Assembly (NCBI RefSeq): GCF_003344925.1
Contig: NZ_CP031188.1
Location: forward strand, 2,091,001-2,155,000
Direction of reading: 5' to 3'
From: Flavobacterium arcticum
GTDB lineage: Bacteria; Bacteroidota; Bacteroidia; Flavobacteriales; Flavobacteriaceae
Length of the DNA: 64,000 nt
In this document: in pieces, positions 55,444-63,684 of the stretch
Position numbering within the stretch: position 1 is the stretch's first letter
Layout: each line of letters starts with the position of its first letter
Position numbers and translations under genes: made by a program
Notes under the pieces: generated by a model
What the model was told of the DNA's origin: nothing
The model's database searches: none
What the model saw: the letters and a program-made list of their open reading frames with translations, nothing else

Positions 55444-55468
55444 ATTAGGCTTTTTTTAAAAGCCTAAT
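55444..55468. other. Hairpin between hemolysin III and aguB genes
   Basis: ATTAGGCTTT and AAAGCCTAAT form 10-bp arms around TTTTTA. There is no T-run after either arm, so at best it is a weak terminator of the hemolysin III gene. Confidence 0.4.
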
Positions 55469-55476
55469 TACTATTT

Positions 55477-56112
55477 TTAAGGAATAAGGTACAGGAATAT
55501 TCCCAAAAAGTGTAGCGTACTACCTCCTAATACAAAAACGTGCCAAATAGCATGATTATAAGGAATTTTTTCTTTGGCATAAAAATAAATACCAAAAGTA
55601 TAGCACAGCCCGCCACCCAGTAAGTACCAAAGGGCAGGAGAGGGCACGTTTGCCAATAAAGGTTTTATGGCTATAATAATAAGCCATCCCATGAGTGCAT
55701 ATAGTGAAAGTGATAATTTTTCTGAGCGACGAAGTGGCGAGAACTTAAATATAAAACCTACTATAGCAAAAGCCCATATTAGCCCAAATATTGTCCAGCC
55801 CCAAGTGCCTTTTAAGCCAAGTAATGCAAAAGGAGTATAAGTCCCTGCAATAAGTACATAAATACTAAGGTGATCTATAAGCCTAAAAAAACGTTTCCAT
55901 TTTAGTTTAACTACGGCATGGTATATTGTTGATGCCGAGTATAGTAATACTAAGCTAATACCAAATACAAGCGAAACAGCAAGATGCATTGCTGAGCCGT
56001 TATATGCCGAAAAAATAATAAGAAGAACTAGTGCAACAACAGCAAGTACAGCACCCAAACCATGTGTAAGGGTGTTCCAAAATTCTTCGCGTTTTCGGTT
56101 CTTTTTATACAT
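55477..56112 (-). CDS. Hemolysin III family (PAQR-type) membrane protein
   Basis: A 211-residue integral membrane protein with about seven helices. Family motifs are EEFWNTLTHGLGAVLAVVALV near the N-terminus, SASTIYHA, FFRLIDHLSIYVLIAGTYTPFAL and the C-terminal NHAIWHVFVLGGSTLHFLGIF. The His/Asp/Ser residues form the putative zinc site shared with PAQR proteins and alkaline ceramidases. Its activity in bacteria is unclear. A -7 element TAACTTTG lies 16 bases upstream, divergent from the AKR promoter. Confidence 0.92.
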   Translation of the reverse strand: MYKKNRKREEFWNTLTHGLGAVLAVVALVLLIIFSAYNGSAMHLAVSLVFGISLVLLYSASTIYHAVVKLKWKRFFRLIDHLSIYVLIAGTYTPFALLGLKGTWGWTIFGLIWAFAIVGFIFKFSPLRRSEKLSLSLYALMGWLIIIAIKPLLANVPSPALWYLLGGGLCYTFGIYFYAKEKIPYNHAIWHVFVLGGSTLHFLGIFLYLIP

Positions 56113-56127
56113 TATTTTTTCTTTTTA

Positions 56128-56135
56128 CAAAGTTA
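56128..56135 (-). promoter_or_regulatory. -7 promoter element for the hemolysin III gene
   Basis: TAACTTTG on the minus strand matches TAnnTTTG, just upstream of the ATG at 56112. Confidence 0.55.
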
Positions 56136-56170
56136 CAAAACACCTGTTTAGGTATGTTATAAGGAATACT

Positions 56171-56178
56171 TAAATTTG
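56171..56178 (+). promoter_or_regulatory. -7 promoter element for the aldo/keto reductase gene
   Basis: TAAATTTG matches TAnnTTTG and lies 17 bases before the ATG at 56195. It is divergent from the hemolysin III promoter. Confidence 0.6.
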
Positions 56179-56194
56179 TGAAAAAAAGGATAAT

Positions 56195-57088
56195 ATGCAG
56201 TATAAGAAACTTAATAAAATAAACCAGAAAATTAGTGAAGTATCTTTTGGGTGTATGTCTTTACAAAGCGATAGTAAGGATAACGATACCCTGATTAATA
56301 AAGCTATTGATAAAGGGATTACTTTATTTGACACTGCTGACCTTTATGAAAAAGGGGAAAACGAAAAGTTACTGGGTACTGCCTTAAAAGGTAGACGAAA
56401 GGATATCGTATTATCTACCAAAGTGGGTAACCGTTGGCGCGAAGATGGTAGTGGTTGGGACTGGTGTCCTACCAAAAAACATATACTTAAGGCAGTAGAT
56501 GAAAGCCTAAAACGTTTACAAACCGATTATATAGATTTATACCTGCTGCATGGTGGTACTATAGATGACCCTATTGATGAAACTATAGAAGCTTTTGAAC
56601 GTTTACAGGAACAGGGCAAAATACTTAGTTACGGGCTTTCATCGATACGTCCCAATGTGATACGGGAGTTTGTAAAACGCTCTGATATTACAGCGGTAAT
56701 GACACAATATAGTCTGCTGGATAGACGACCCGAAGAAGAAACTCTGGGTTTATTGAGAGAAAATAACATTGGTATATTAGCAAGAGGTACAGTGGGTGGA
56801 GGGTTACTTGCTGGTAAACCTGCAAAAGATTATTTAGGAATAGATATAACCAAAATAGCTATTATTTTAAATAAAGTAAAAGATGTATTGCTAGAAAGAG
56901 ATTTAGGCGAAAAAGCATTACGCTATGTAATAGACAATCCTGCGATAACTACTGCTGTGGTTGGTATTCGTACTATAGAGCAGCTAACGGAAGCTATTAG
57001 AGCCGCTAATAGTAGTCTGCTTACTACTGAAGAAAGAGAAATATTACAAGAAATATGGTCAGGAAATATATATAACGACCATAGATAA
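56195..57088 (+). CDS. Aldo/keto reductase
   Basis: A 297-residue NADPH-dependent reductase of the AKR family. Catalytic residues are Asp and Tyr in TLFDTADLYEKGENEKLLG, Lys in IVLSTKVGNRW and His in DLYLLHGGT. VVGIRTIEQL marks the cofactor-binding end. It lacks the loop of about 40 residues seen in the larger first AKR gene, so the two are distant relatives rather than a recent duplication. Substrate unknown. It is divergent from the hemolysin III gene. Confidence 0.9.
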   Translation: MQYKKLNKINQKISEVSFGCMSLQSDSKDNDTLINKAIDKGITLFDTADLYEKGENEKLLGTALKGRRKDIVLSTKVGNRWREDGSGWDWCPTKKHILKAVDESLKRLQTDYIDLYLLHGGTIDDPIDETIEAFERLQEQGKILSYGLSSIRPNVIREFVKRSDITAVMTQYSLLDRRPEEETLGLLRENNIGILARGTVGGGLLAGKPAKDYLGIDITKIAIILNKVKDVLLERDLGEKALRYVIDNPAITTAVVGIRTIEQLTEAIRAANSSLLTTEEREILQEIWSGNIYNDHR

Positions 57089-57104
57089 AATAACGATAGT
57101 GCAT

Positions 57105-57133
57105 AAAAAAAGCCGACATACTGTCGGCTTTTT
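57105..57133 (+). terminator. Hairpin terminator after the aldo/keto reductase
   Basis: AAAAGCCGACA pairs with TGTCGGCTTTT around TAC with flanking A/T-runs; it also lies just past the small ORF on the other strand. Confidence 0.9.
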
Positions 57134-57138
57134 ATCGT

Positions 57139-57291
57139 TTACACAAATAGTGGATATTCCTCTTCGTTATATGTTTCTTGTTCTTCTTCATGTTCATTCC
57201 ATTCTGCCTCTGTGGCAAAACCATGATTTTTTATAAAGCCAGGCTTTACAAGTATAGCTGTTAAAAATTCGGTTATCATTTTCATCTTCAT
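57139..57291 (-). CDS. Small acidic protein, 50 residues
   Basis: A short frame with ATG at 57291 and stop at 57139, in a region otherwise without a gene. The protein (starting MKMKMITEFLTAIL) has a hydrophobic N-terminal half and a strongly acidic C-terminal half (NEHEEEQETYNEEEYPLF). It ends directly before the bidirectional AKR terminator, which supports it as a transcribed gene. Composition looks like real coding sequence, with many Glu codons and no rare-codon clusters. No family recognised and no clear promoter seen. Confidence 0.5.
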   Translation of the reverse strand: MKMKMITEFLTAILVKPGFIKNHGFATEAEWNEHEEEQETYNEEEYPLFV

Positions 57292-57446
57292 GCAATTTTA
57301 ATGGTTGTTTTGTTACTTTATTTTGCTATTCGTATAATAACACTACAAAACTACCTATTATCATATGTACAATAAAGCTTATTAGTAAAACTTTAATACT
57401 TATTAGGCTTATTTAATGATTATCTTGTAATTTGTTAATACTAATA

Positions 57447-57818
57447 TTACTTGAACACAATTAGCCCAAGCCATACAGCAAAGAGTCCTGTAATAATACT
57501 TGCAGCAATGTAGGCAAAAGCACTAAGCGTATGTTCGCTTTGTATTAAACCCACATTTTCTATTGCGAAAGTAGAAAAGGTGGTATAGCCACCGCAAAAG
57601 CCTGTAATAAATAGAAATTTGATGTTATCGTTAGTTATCTGTTCCTTCTCCATATAACCAAAAATAAGTCCTATTATAAAACAACCTATAATGTTTACTG
57701 TAAAAGTAGCAAGCGGAAATACTGAGTTAAAATAGCGGGTAATAAATAACGAAGATAAGTATCTAAGGATACTCCCTATTGCTCCGCCAAGTCCTACTAA
57801 TAATATCGATTTAAACAT
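57447..57818 (-). CDS. crcB: Fluoride channel CrcB/FluC
   Basis: A 123-residue membrane protein with four helices. It carries GGAIGSILRYLSS at the N-terminus and the signature GFCGGYTTFSTFA, with the pore Phe residues, in the third helix. It forms dual-topology dimers that export fluoride. I find no fluoride riboswitch upstream. It starts 5 bases after a GNAT gene, so the two form an operon. Confidence 0.92.
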   Translation of the reverse strand: MFKSILLVGLGGAIGSILRYLSSLFITRYFNSVFPLATFTVNIIGCFIIGLIFGYMEKEQITNDNIKFLFITGFCGGYTTFSTFAIENVGLIQSEHTLSAFAYIAASIITGLFAVWLGLIVFK

Positions 57819-57823
57819 ATATT

Positions 57824-58366
57824 CTATTTTATATACTTTACCATAGTAATTTTATCTATGGGTGCTGTTTCGTTAAAAAAGTTTTTTATTGCGCCACATT
57901 TTTCAAACCTGAATTTTTCATATAGCTTTAGTCCAGCTATGTTACTGGCATATACCTCCAGCCATACAATACTAACTACTGTTTGTGCAATGGTTTTCAG
58001 GGCACTATTCATTAGACAACTACCTACACCTGTATTTTGCCAATTATTGGCTACCCCCATGCCCAGCATAGCAGTATGTTGCAATTTTTGCCTTTGGTTT
58101 CCAGTTATGTCAATATTTCCAATTAGCTCTCCGTCGCACTCGGCAACCAATAGAATACTATTAGCTTCAGTATTATATTTTGTTATAAGTTTGGCTTCTT
58201 GTTCAGTAGTATTCTTATATTCATGCTCATAAAGCGGAATGGTCGTTGTTCCTCTAATATACCCTTTTTTTAATGCCACTAAAGTAGCAGCATCACACTC
58301 AGTAGCATTGCGTACTATTATGTTTTTATCATTTTTACTGGTATATGTTTCTTGTGTCGTTTTCAT
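57824..58366 (-). CDS. GNAT N-acetyltransferase
   Basis: A 180-residue acetyltransferase. The acetyl-CoA-binding stretch is MLGMGVANNWQNTGVGSCLMNSALKTIA, and the GLKLYEKFRFEKCGAI block resembles RimJ/RimL or SpeG-like enzymes. The N-terminal 20 residues look like a short extension. The substrate is unknown. It is the first gene of an operon with crcB. Confidence 0.85.
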   Translation of the reverse strand: MKTTQETYTSKNDKNIIVRNATECDAATLVALKKGYIRGTTTIPLYEHEYKNTTEQEAKLITKYNTEANSILLVAECDGELIGNIDITGNQRQKLQHTAMLGMGVANNWQNTGVGSCLMNSALKTIAQTVVSIVWLEVYASNIAGLKLYEKFRFEKCGAIKNFFNETAPIDKITMVKYIK

Positions 58367-58482
58367 TAAAAAGAAGTGCTATTATTAGCTATAGCATAAT
58401 TATACCTGCAAATTTAACAACTTTATACATGCTATTGCTCAAAACTAAAAAACATCGGGGAATAATACCGCAAACATTTTAT

Positions 58483-58490
58483 TATATTTG
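58483..58490 (+). promoter_or_regulatory. -7 promoter element for fabG
   Basis: TATATTTG matches TAnnTTTG and lies 35 bases before the ATG at 58526. No clear -33 box. Confidence 0.55.
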
Positions 58491-58525
58491 TTCTCTTGTA
58501 AAGAAAAACAAACTAAACGATATCT

Positions 58526-59272
58526 ATGAAATTATTAGAAGGAAAAACGGCAATAATCACCGGCGCAAGCAGGGGGATAGGTCGTGGTATAGCACAAGTT
58601 TTTGCTAAACATGGTGCTAATGTGGCTTTTACATACAGTGCATCTGCCGAAGCAGCAAAAGCACTGGAAGACGAATTGAATGCTATGGGTATAAAAGCTA
58701 AAGGCTACCAAAGTAATGCAGCCGATTTTAATGAAGCTCAAAAACTAGTTGATGATGTAGTTGCTGATTTTGGCGCATTGGATATTTTGATAAACAATGC
58801 AGGTATTACCAAAGATAACCTGTTAATGCGCATCTCTGAAGAAGATTTTGATAAGGTTATAGAAGTAAACCTAAAATCGGTATTTAATATGACTAAAGCC
58901 GTTCAAAGAACGATGCTAAAACAACGTCATGGTTCTATAATAAACATGAGCTCTGTAGTAGGTGTTAAAGGTAATGCAGGACAAACTAACTATGCAGCTT
59001 CTAAGGCTGGAGTTATAGGTTTTACAAAATCAGTAGCGTTAGAGCTTGGTTCAAGAAACATTCGTTGTAATGCTATTGCTCCTGGATTTATTCAAACAGA
59101 AATGACTGAAAAACTAGGTGCAGATGTAGTGAAAGGTTGGACAGAGAATATTCCGTTAAAACGAGGAGGATCTCCAGAAGATGTAGCCAATGCTTGTGTA
59201 TTCCTAGCATCAGATATGTCGGCTTATGTTACAGGGCAAACCCTTAACGTAGATGGCGGGATGCTTACATAA
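58526..59272 (+). CDS. fabG: 3-oxoacyl-[acyl-carrier-protein] reductase
   Basis: A 248-residue short-chain dehydrogenase with the cofactor motif TGASRGIGRGIA, the NNAG block and the catalytic Ser/Tyr/Lys in MSSVVGVKGNAGQTNYAASKAG. The C-terminal block YVTGQTLNVDGGM is typical of FabG. It reduces 3-oxoacyl-ACP in fatty-acid elongation. Length and identity pattern fit FabG better than a specialised SDR. The 3' neighbour is a membrane protein gene 40 bases downstream, probably co-transcribed. Confidence 0.93.
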   Translation: MKLLEGKTAIITGASRGIGRGIAQVFAKHGANVAFTYSASAEAAKALEDELNAMGIKAKGYQSNAADFNEAQKLVDDVVADFGALDILINNAGITKDNLLMRISEEDFDKVIEVNLKSVFNMTKAVQRTMLKQRHGSIINMSSVVGVKGNAGQTNYAASKAGVIGFTKSVALELGSRNIRCNAIAPGFIQTEMTEKLGADVVKGWTENIPLKRGGSPEDVANACVFLASDMSAYVTGQTLNVDGGMLT

Positions 59273-59312
59273 TTGAGAATTTACTATTTAAAAATTTATA
59301 CTGATACCTGAA

Positions 59313-61340
59313 ATGACTACAACTACAGTTTTTTTACTTATAGTAGCTGCATTTGTAGCCTTTGCACTATCATTTTATCAATATTTATTTAAAGCTAAAA
59401 AGAAGGGCAAGTTGCAATTCTTTTTAGCTTTTTTACGCTTTACAACCTATTTTTCTATCTTTTTACTGCTTATAAATCCTATTATAACCCATAAAGAGTA
59501 TGAAACAGTAAAAACACCATTACCTATACTGGTAGATAATTCGTTATCTATAAAAGAGCTAGGGCAAGATGCTCTTACGACAGAATTATATACACAGCTG
59601 CTAGATAATAAAAAGCTAAAAGAAAAGTATGACGTACAGCTCTTTAGCTTTGCCGATGGATTTGAGTCTAGTAAAATTCTAGATTTTACAGGAAAGCAAA
59701 CTCATATTGACCTAGCGGTACGTAACCTGAGACAGCTATATCGAAATAATAATTATCCTGTAGTGATGCTTACTGATGGTAATCAAACATTGGGTAATGA
59801 TTATGTGTATAGTTTTTCTCAAAACATGACTGTATATCCTTTAGTTTTAGGAGACACTACGGTTTATACTGATTTGAAAATTAATCAGGTTAATGTAAAT
59901 AAGTATGCACTGCTTAAAAATAAATTTCCTGTAGAGGTTTTTGTACAATATAATGGTACTAAGCCTGTAGATGCAGTTTTTAGCATTACACAGGGTAACT
60001 CGGTGTTGCATAAAGAAAACATTTCATTTACGAATCAAAACAAAGCACAGGCTGTAACTGTTTTACTTAATGCCGAAAGGGTAGGAGTACAAACGTATAA
60101 AGCCACTATAATATCTGCCGAGCAGGAAAAAAATAGATATAATAACACCAAAAATTTTGCGGTAGAGGTTATTGACCAAAGATCAGAAGTAGCAATAGTA
60201 TCGTCCATTACACATCCTGATCTTGGTGCATTAAAGCGCGCTATAGAAACGAATAAGCAGCGTAATGTCACTATTATAAAACCAAACGAAATTAAATCGT
60301 TACAGGATTATAATGTGTTGATATTATACCAACCTGACACGTCGTTTAAATCACTTTTAGAACAAAATAAAACAGTAGGTGTTAATACGTTTATAATTAC
60401 AGGACTTACTACTGATTTTAATTTGCTTAATCGCTATCAGGATGAATTGAGTTTTAAGATGACATCGCAGCGCGAAAATTATTCTACAAGTTTCAATCCG
60501 TTGTTTAATCTATTTTCGTTAGATGATATTGGTTTCGAACAGTTCCCGCCTTTAGAGCATCCTTTTGGTACTGTTACTTCAAAATCGAATGTTGCAACTT
60601 TACTGAAAGCACGAATAAGAAATATAGAAACAGAAAATCCGTTATTGGTTTTTTCAGAAAAAGGCGCATCGCGTAGTGCGTTTTTGTTAGGCGAAAATAT
60701 ATGGAAGTGGCGTATAGAAAGTCACCTACAAAATAAATCATTTGCAGATTTTGATATTTTTATTGACAAAACGATACAGTTTTTAGCATCTAATTCTAAA
60801 AGAAAGTCGCTTGTGGTTAATCATGAGACTTTTTATAATTCGGGTGAAGATATTAGTGTAACAGCTCAGTTTTTTAATAAAAATTATGAGTTTGATGAGA
60901 ATGCAAGACTCAATGTACAATTGAAAAACAACACAACTAATCAAGCTAAGAATTACGATTTCCTGAAAGGTAGTAATGAGTATAAAGTTAATTTAGAAGG
61001 TTTAGATGCTGGTAAGTATAGTTTTATAGTAAAAGAAAGTAATACTAACACAACTTATAATGGCTCGTTTGAAGTGCTTGATTTTGAAATTGAAAAGCAA
61101 TTTGTAAATCCTGATCTTACTAGATTAAAGCAAGTTGCAGCGGGTACTAACGGAGTAGTATATTATCCTGACCAAGTGGAGGAATTGATTGATTTTTTAG
61201 TGAATAATGAAAGTTATAAACCATTACAAAAAGCGATAACACAAAAATCACCATTTATCGACTGGGTTTGGTTGTTAATCATATTAGTAATAACACTTGC
61301 TACTGAATGGTTTGTGCGTAAGTATAATGGATTATTATAA
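59313..61340 (+). CDS. VWA-like inner-membrane protein
   Basis: A 675-residue protein with two N-terminal membrane helices (about 5-25 and 36-58) and a C-terminal helix (about 650-668). The segment between them carries a von Willebrand A-like fold, with MIDAS residues Asp75, Ser77 and Ser79 (VDNSLS) and TDGNQ near residue 155. Beta-rich domains follow in the middle and C-terminal half. The layout resembles the membrane VWA proteins of Bacteroidota BatA-type or DUF-associated systems. Function unknown. It probably forms an operon with fabG and the META lipoprotein. Confidence 0.75.
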   Translation: MTTTTVFLLIVAAFVAFALSFYQYLFKAKKKGKLQFFLAFLRFTTYFSIFLLLINPIITHKEYETVKTPLPILVDNSLSIKELGQDALTTELYTQLLDNKKLKEKYDVQLFSFADGFESSKILDFTGKQTHIDLAVRNLRQLYRNNNYPVVMLTDGNQTLGNDYVYSFSQNMTVYPLVLGDTTVYTDLKINQVNVNKYALLKNKFPVEVFVQYNGTKPVDAVFSITQGNSVLHKENISFTNQNKAQAVTVLLNAERVGVQTYKATIISAEQEKNRYNNTKNFAVEVIDQRSEVAIVSSITHPDLGALKRAIETNKQRNVTIIKPNEIKSLQDYNVLILYQPDTSFKSLLEQNKTVGVNTFIITGLTTDFNLLNRYQDELSFKMTSQRENYSTSFNPLFNLFSLDDIGFEQFPPLEHPFGTVTSKSNVATLLKARIRNIETENPLLVFSEKGASRSAFLLGENIWKWRIESHLQNKSFADFDIFIDKTIQFLASNSKRKSLVVNHETFYNSGEDISVTAQFFNKNYEFDENARLNVQLKNNTTNQAKNYDFLKGSNEYKVNLEGLDAGKYSFIVKESNTNTTYNGSFEVLDFEIEKQFVNPDLTRLKQVAAGTNGVVYYPDQVEELIDFLVNNESYKPLQKAITQKSPFIDWVWLLIILVITLATEWFVRKYNGLL

Positions 61341-61352
61341 AAACAGAAAGAC

Positions 61353-61766
61353 ATGAAACGATTAGCATTTTTTATATTGATTATTACTTTCCTGATTTCC
61401 TGTAGTGGAACAAAAGAGATGTCTAAAGCTATTTTAACCGAAACAACATGGCAATTAAAATCGCTGAATGGCGATGCTGAGTTATCAGGTTTTAGCAAAA
61501 AAATACCCCATATAAATTTTACTGAAGATGATAGAGTTTCGGGTAATACAGGCTGTAATAGTTTTAATGGGGCATATAGTAATTCAACCAATAAAGGGAC
61601 TATAGTTTTCAGTAGAATGGTCAGTACAAAAATGTACTGTGATGGTGTTCCTGAAAGTGAATTTTTAGGTGCTTTAAATCAGGTAAATACTATAAAAAAG
61701 AGTAAAGATGAGTTGATTTTTTTGGATAATGATAAAACTATAATGGTATTTGTACCTAAAGAATAA
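61353..61766 (+). CDS. META-domain lipoprotein (HslJ-like)
   Basis: A 137-residue lipoprotein with lipobox LISC near residue 17. The META domain shows ETTWQLKSLNGD, INFTEDDRVSGNTGCNSFNGAYSN, and the KMYCDGVPESEFLGALNQV block. HslJ in E. coli is linked to heat shock and novobiocin resistance; its function is otherwise unclear. It lies 12 bases after the VWA protein gene and ends the operon before a strong terminator. Confidence 0.85.
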   Translation: MKRLAFFILIITFLISCSGTKEMSKAILTETTWQLKSLNGDAELSGFSKKIPHINFTEDDRVSGNTGCNSFNGAYSNSTNKGTIVFSRMVSTKMYCDGVPESEFLGALNQVNTIKKSKDELIFLDNDKTIMVFVPKE

Positions 61767-61776
61767 TTAAAATAAT

Positions 61777-61816
61777 AAAAAGAAAAAGGGGAGCAAATGC
61801 TCCCCTTTTTCTTTTT
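61777..61816. terminator. 19-bp bidirectional hairpin terminator
   Basis: The arms at 61777-61795 and 61798-61816 are perfectly complementary, with a GGGGAGC core. The right arm reaches the stop codon of the convergent minus-strand gene. Confidence 0.92.
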
Positions 61817-62213
61817 ATGTTGTTTGCTCTAATAAAAGCACTTGATCTTTTAGTCTTTCAATAAGTAAGCTCATCATTCGTTTATTTAGTTTTGACGAGT
61901 TTTTAATATATTGATTAAATTCTTCAATAGTAAACATGGCTATTACCATACCTTTTAGAGCATTTCTAAACTTGATGTCTTTTTGTATAGCATTTTCTAT
62001 ATATAGTAATTTCTTTTCTATACTTAGTTTATGAAAGTCATTTTTATGCTTATTAGCATAGTTTAGAAAAGAGGCAATAAACAAATTGTTCTGAAATTTC
62101 AATATAGGTCGTAATGTTCGATTCTGAAAAGTTTCTTCTTCTAATGATTGTTCATGAATCGCTCCCAGTGCTTCACCTCTCAAATCAAGAATACTCTTAT
62201 CTCTTGCGTCCAT
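61815..62213 (-). CDS. Conserved Flavobacteriia small protein
   Basis: A 132-residue helical cytoplasmic protein without a signal peptide. It includes ILDLRGEALGAIHEQS, a FQNRTLRPILKFQNNLF block and a C-terminal helix KLNKRMMSLLIERLKDQVLLL. Proteins of this kind have sometimes been labelled glyoxalase in Flavobacteriia annotation, but I see no glyoxalase metal-binding pattern here. It is divergent from the convergent META gene and shares its terminator. No function assigned. Confidence 0.7.
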   Translation of the reverse strand: MDARDKSILDLRGEALGAIHEQSLEEETFQNRTLRPILKFQNNLFIASFLNYANKHKNDFHKLSIEKKLLYIENAIQKDIKFRNALKGMVIAMFTIEEFNQYIKNSSKLNKRMMSLLIERLKDQVLLLEQTT

Positions 62214-62234
62214 TTGTTTTTATTTTAAAGGTAT

Positions 62235-62268
62235 AAAAAAAACCTCTGCTTAAAGCAGAGGTTTTTTT
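62235..62268 (-). terminator. Hairpin terminator after the OmpA-family gene
   Basis: CCTCTGC and GCAGAGG around TTAAA with long flanking A- and T-runs, 22 bases past the OmpA stop. Confidence 0.9.
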
Positions 62269-62289
62269 AATTTTATTAAAAAGTATGTC

Positions 62290-63576
62290 TTATTTAAGAA
62301 TAAATGTTACTCTTCTTACCACTTTACGTCCATATTTAGAACCTGAACCACCAGTAGTATCTTCACCGTTAGCAACAATACTAAGTCTTGAAGCATCTAT
62401 ACCAGCATCAACTAATATTTTCTTAACATTCTCAGCTCTTCTATTAGATAGCTCTTGGTTATAAGCACTATCTCCAACCTCATCAGCATAACCAATAACG
62501 TCAGCTTTAGCATTAGGATTTTCGTTTAAGTATCTTATAAGGAAGTTAATACCATTTACAGACTCTTGATTAGGAGTAGCTTTGTTAAAGTCGAAATATA
62601 CATTTACATAACCACCATTAATAAGCTCTTTAATATAGCCACTACCGCTACCTCCTGCGCCATTAACAGCAAGAGATCCACTTTTAACTTCATTTCTTAT
62701 TTCAGAGTTTTTATTATCTATATATGACTCTAATTCATCAGGAACACCATTGTTATTTCTATCAATTGTTCTTCCTTTACTATCAACTGCAACACCTGTA
62801 ATAGTATTAGGTTCAGAGTCAAGATAATCAGGAATACCATCTTTGTCAGAGTCATCTAACATTGTTTCCATTTCACCAAGTCTGCTTTCTAAATCTTCAA
62901 GTTCATCTGATTTTTCATCAATGTACCAGTCAGCATGTTTTTCATGTTTACCTAAGTATATAGAAAGACCAAGGGTTGCATTATATAATGTACTATCAAA
63001 ACCTTGACGTCCTTGTCTATCATAAGTTCTACCATCCCAAGTTTTGTTTTGAGAGAAGTTATTATACATTGTGAAATCGGCATTCAACGCAATTCTATTA
63101 GATATTCTATATTGCATACCCAAACCAATTACAAAGTTACCTAAGCGGTCAGAACCTTCATATAAGTCGTTAGTAGCATGAGCTATACCTACACCCATAT
63201 GTCCTAGTACATTTATCCTGTCAGTCCAAGTTTCAAACTCCATGATACGACCAAAATTTACATATCCTTGTAAGTTTAAAGCCATTACTTCAGTTTGAAA
63301 TTCAGCACTTGTGTCACCATCGTCATTCAAAACGTCATAACCACCTTGTATTTTCAAACCAAATTTGGTGTTAAACATATACCTAAATCCAAGATCAGCA
63401 TGAAATAAATTATCAGCATTCATGTGATAACCTGGTGTAAAAGGATTAGCTGCTTTGTTTACACCTCCATTAATATCAATAGACCATTTGTTAAAATCGT
63501 TAGCACCGCCATCTTGTGCATTCATTTCTATAGATGCAAGGCTGATTAATAATAAGGATAGTACAATTTTCTTCAT
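62290..63576 (-). CDS. OmpA-family outer-membrane porin
   Basis: A 428-residue envelope protein with signal peptide MKKIVLSLLLISLASIEMNAQ. It has an N-terminal eight-stranded barrel (about 25-210), thrombospondin type-3 calcium-binding repeats (DSDKDGIPDYLDSEPNT, DRNNNGVPDELE) and a C-terminal OmpA-like peptidoglycan-binding domain (VYFDFNKATPNQESVNGINFL, VIGYADEVGD, SNRRAENVKKIL, RRVTFIL). It links the outer membrane to peptidoglycan. It is probably one of the major outer-membrane proteins. A TACTTTTA -7-like box lies upstream. Confidence 0.92.
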   Translation of the reverse strand: MKKIVLSLLLISLASIEMNAQDGGANDFNKWSIDINGGVNKAANPFTPGYHMNADNLFHADLGFRYMFNTKFGLKIQGGYDVLNDDGDTSAEFQTEVMALNLQGYVNFGRIMEFETWTDRINVLGHMGVGIAHATNDLYEGSDRLGNFVIGLGMQYRISNRIALNADFTMYNNFSQNKTWDGRTYDRQGRQGFDSTLYNATLGLSIYLGKHEKHADWYIDEKSDELEDLESRLGEMETMLDDSDKDGIPDYLDSEPNTITGVAVDSKGRTIDRNNNGVPDELESYIDNKNSEIRNEVKSGSLAVNGAGGSGSGYIKELINGGYVNVYFDFNKATPNQESVNGINFLIRYLNENPNAKADVIGYADEVGDSAYNQELSNRRAENVKKILVDAGIDASRLSIVANGEDTTGGSGSKYGRKVVRRVTFILK

Positions 63577-63684
63577 AATAATTGTTTGATTGTTATCGGT
63601 ATGTTGAATTCAGGTGTAAAAGTAATAATTTTATATTAAGTAATATATGTTATATTTATAACTTATTTAAAAAAATGTAAAAAA

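Noticed and set aside
58367..58482. Possible fluoride riboswitch for the crcB operon
   Set aside because: The region upstream of the GNAT-crcB operon shows no GG-N-pseudoknot-like core typical of that riboswitch.
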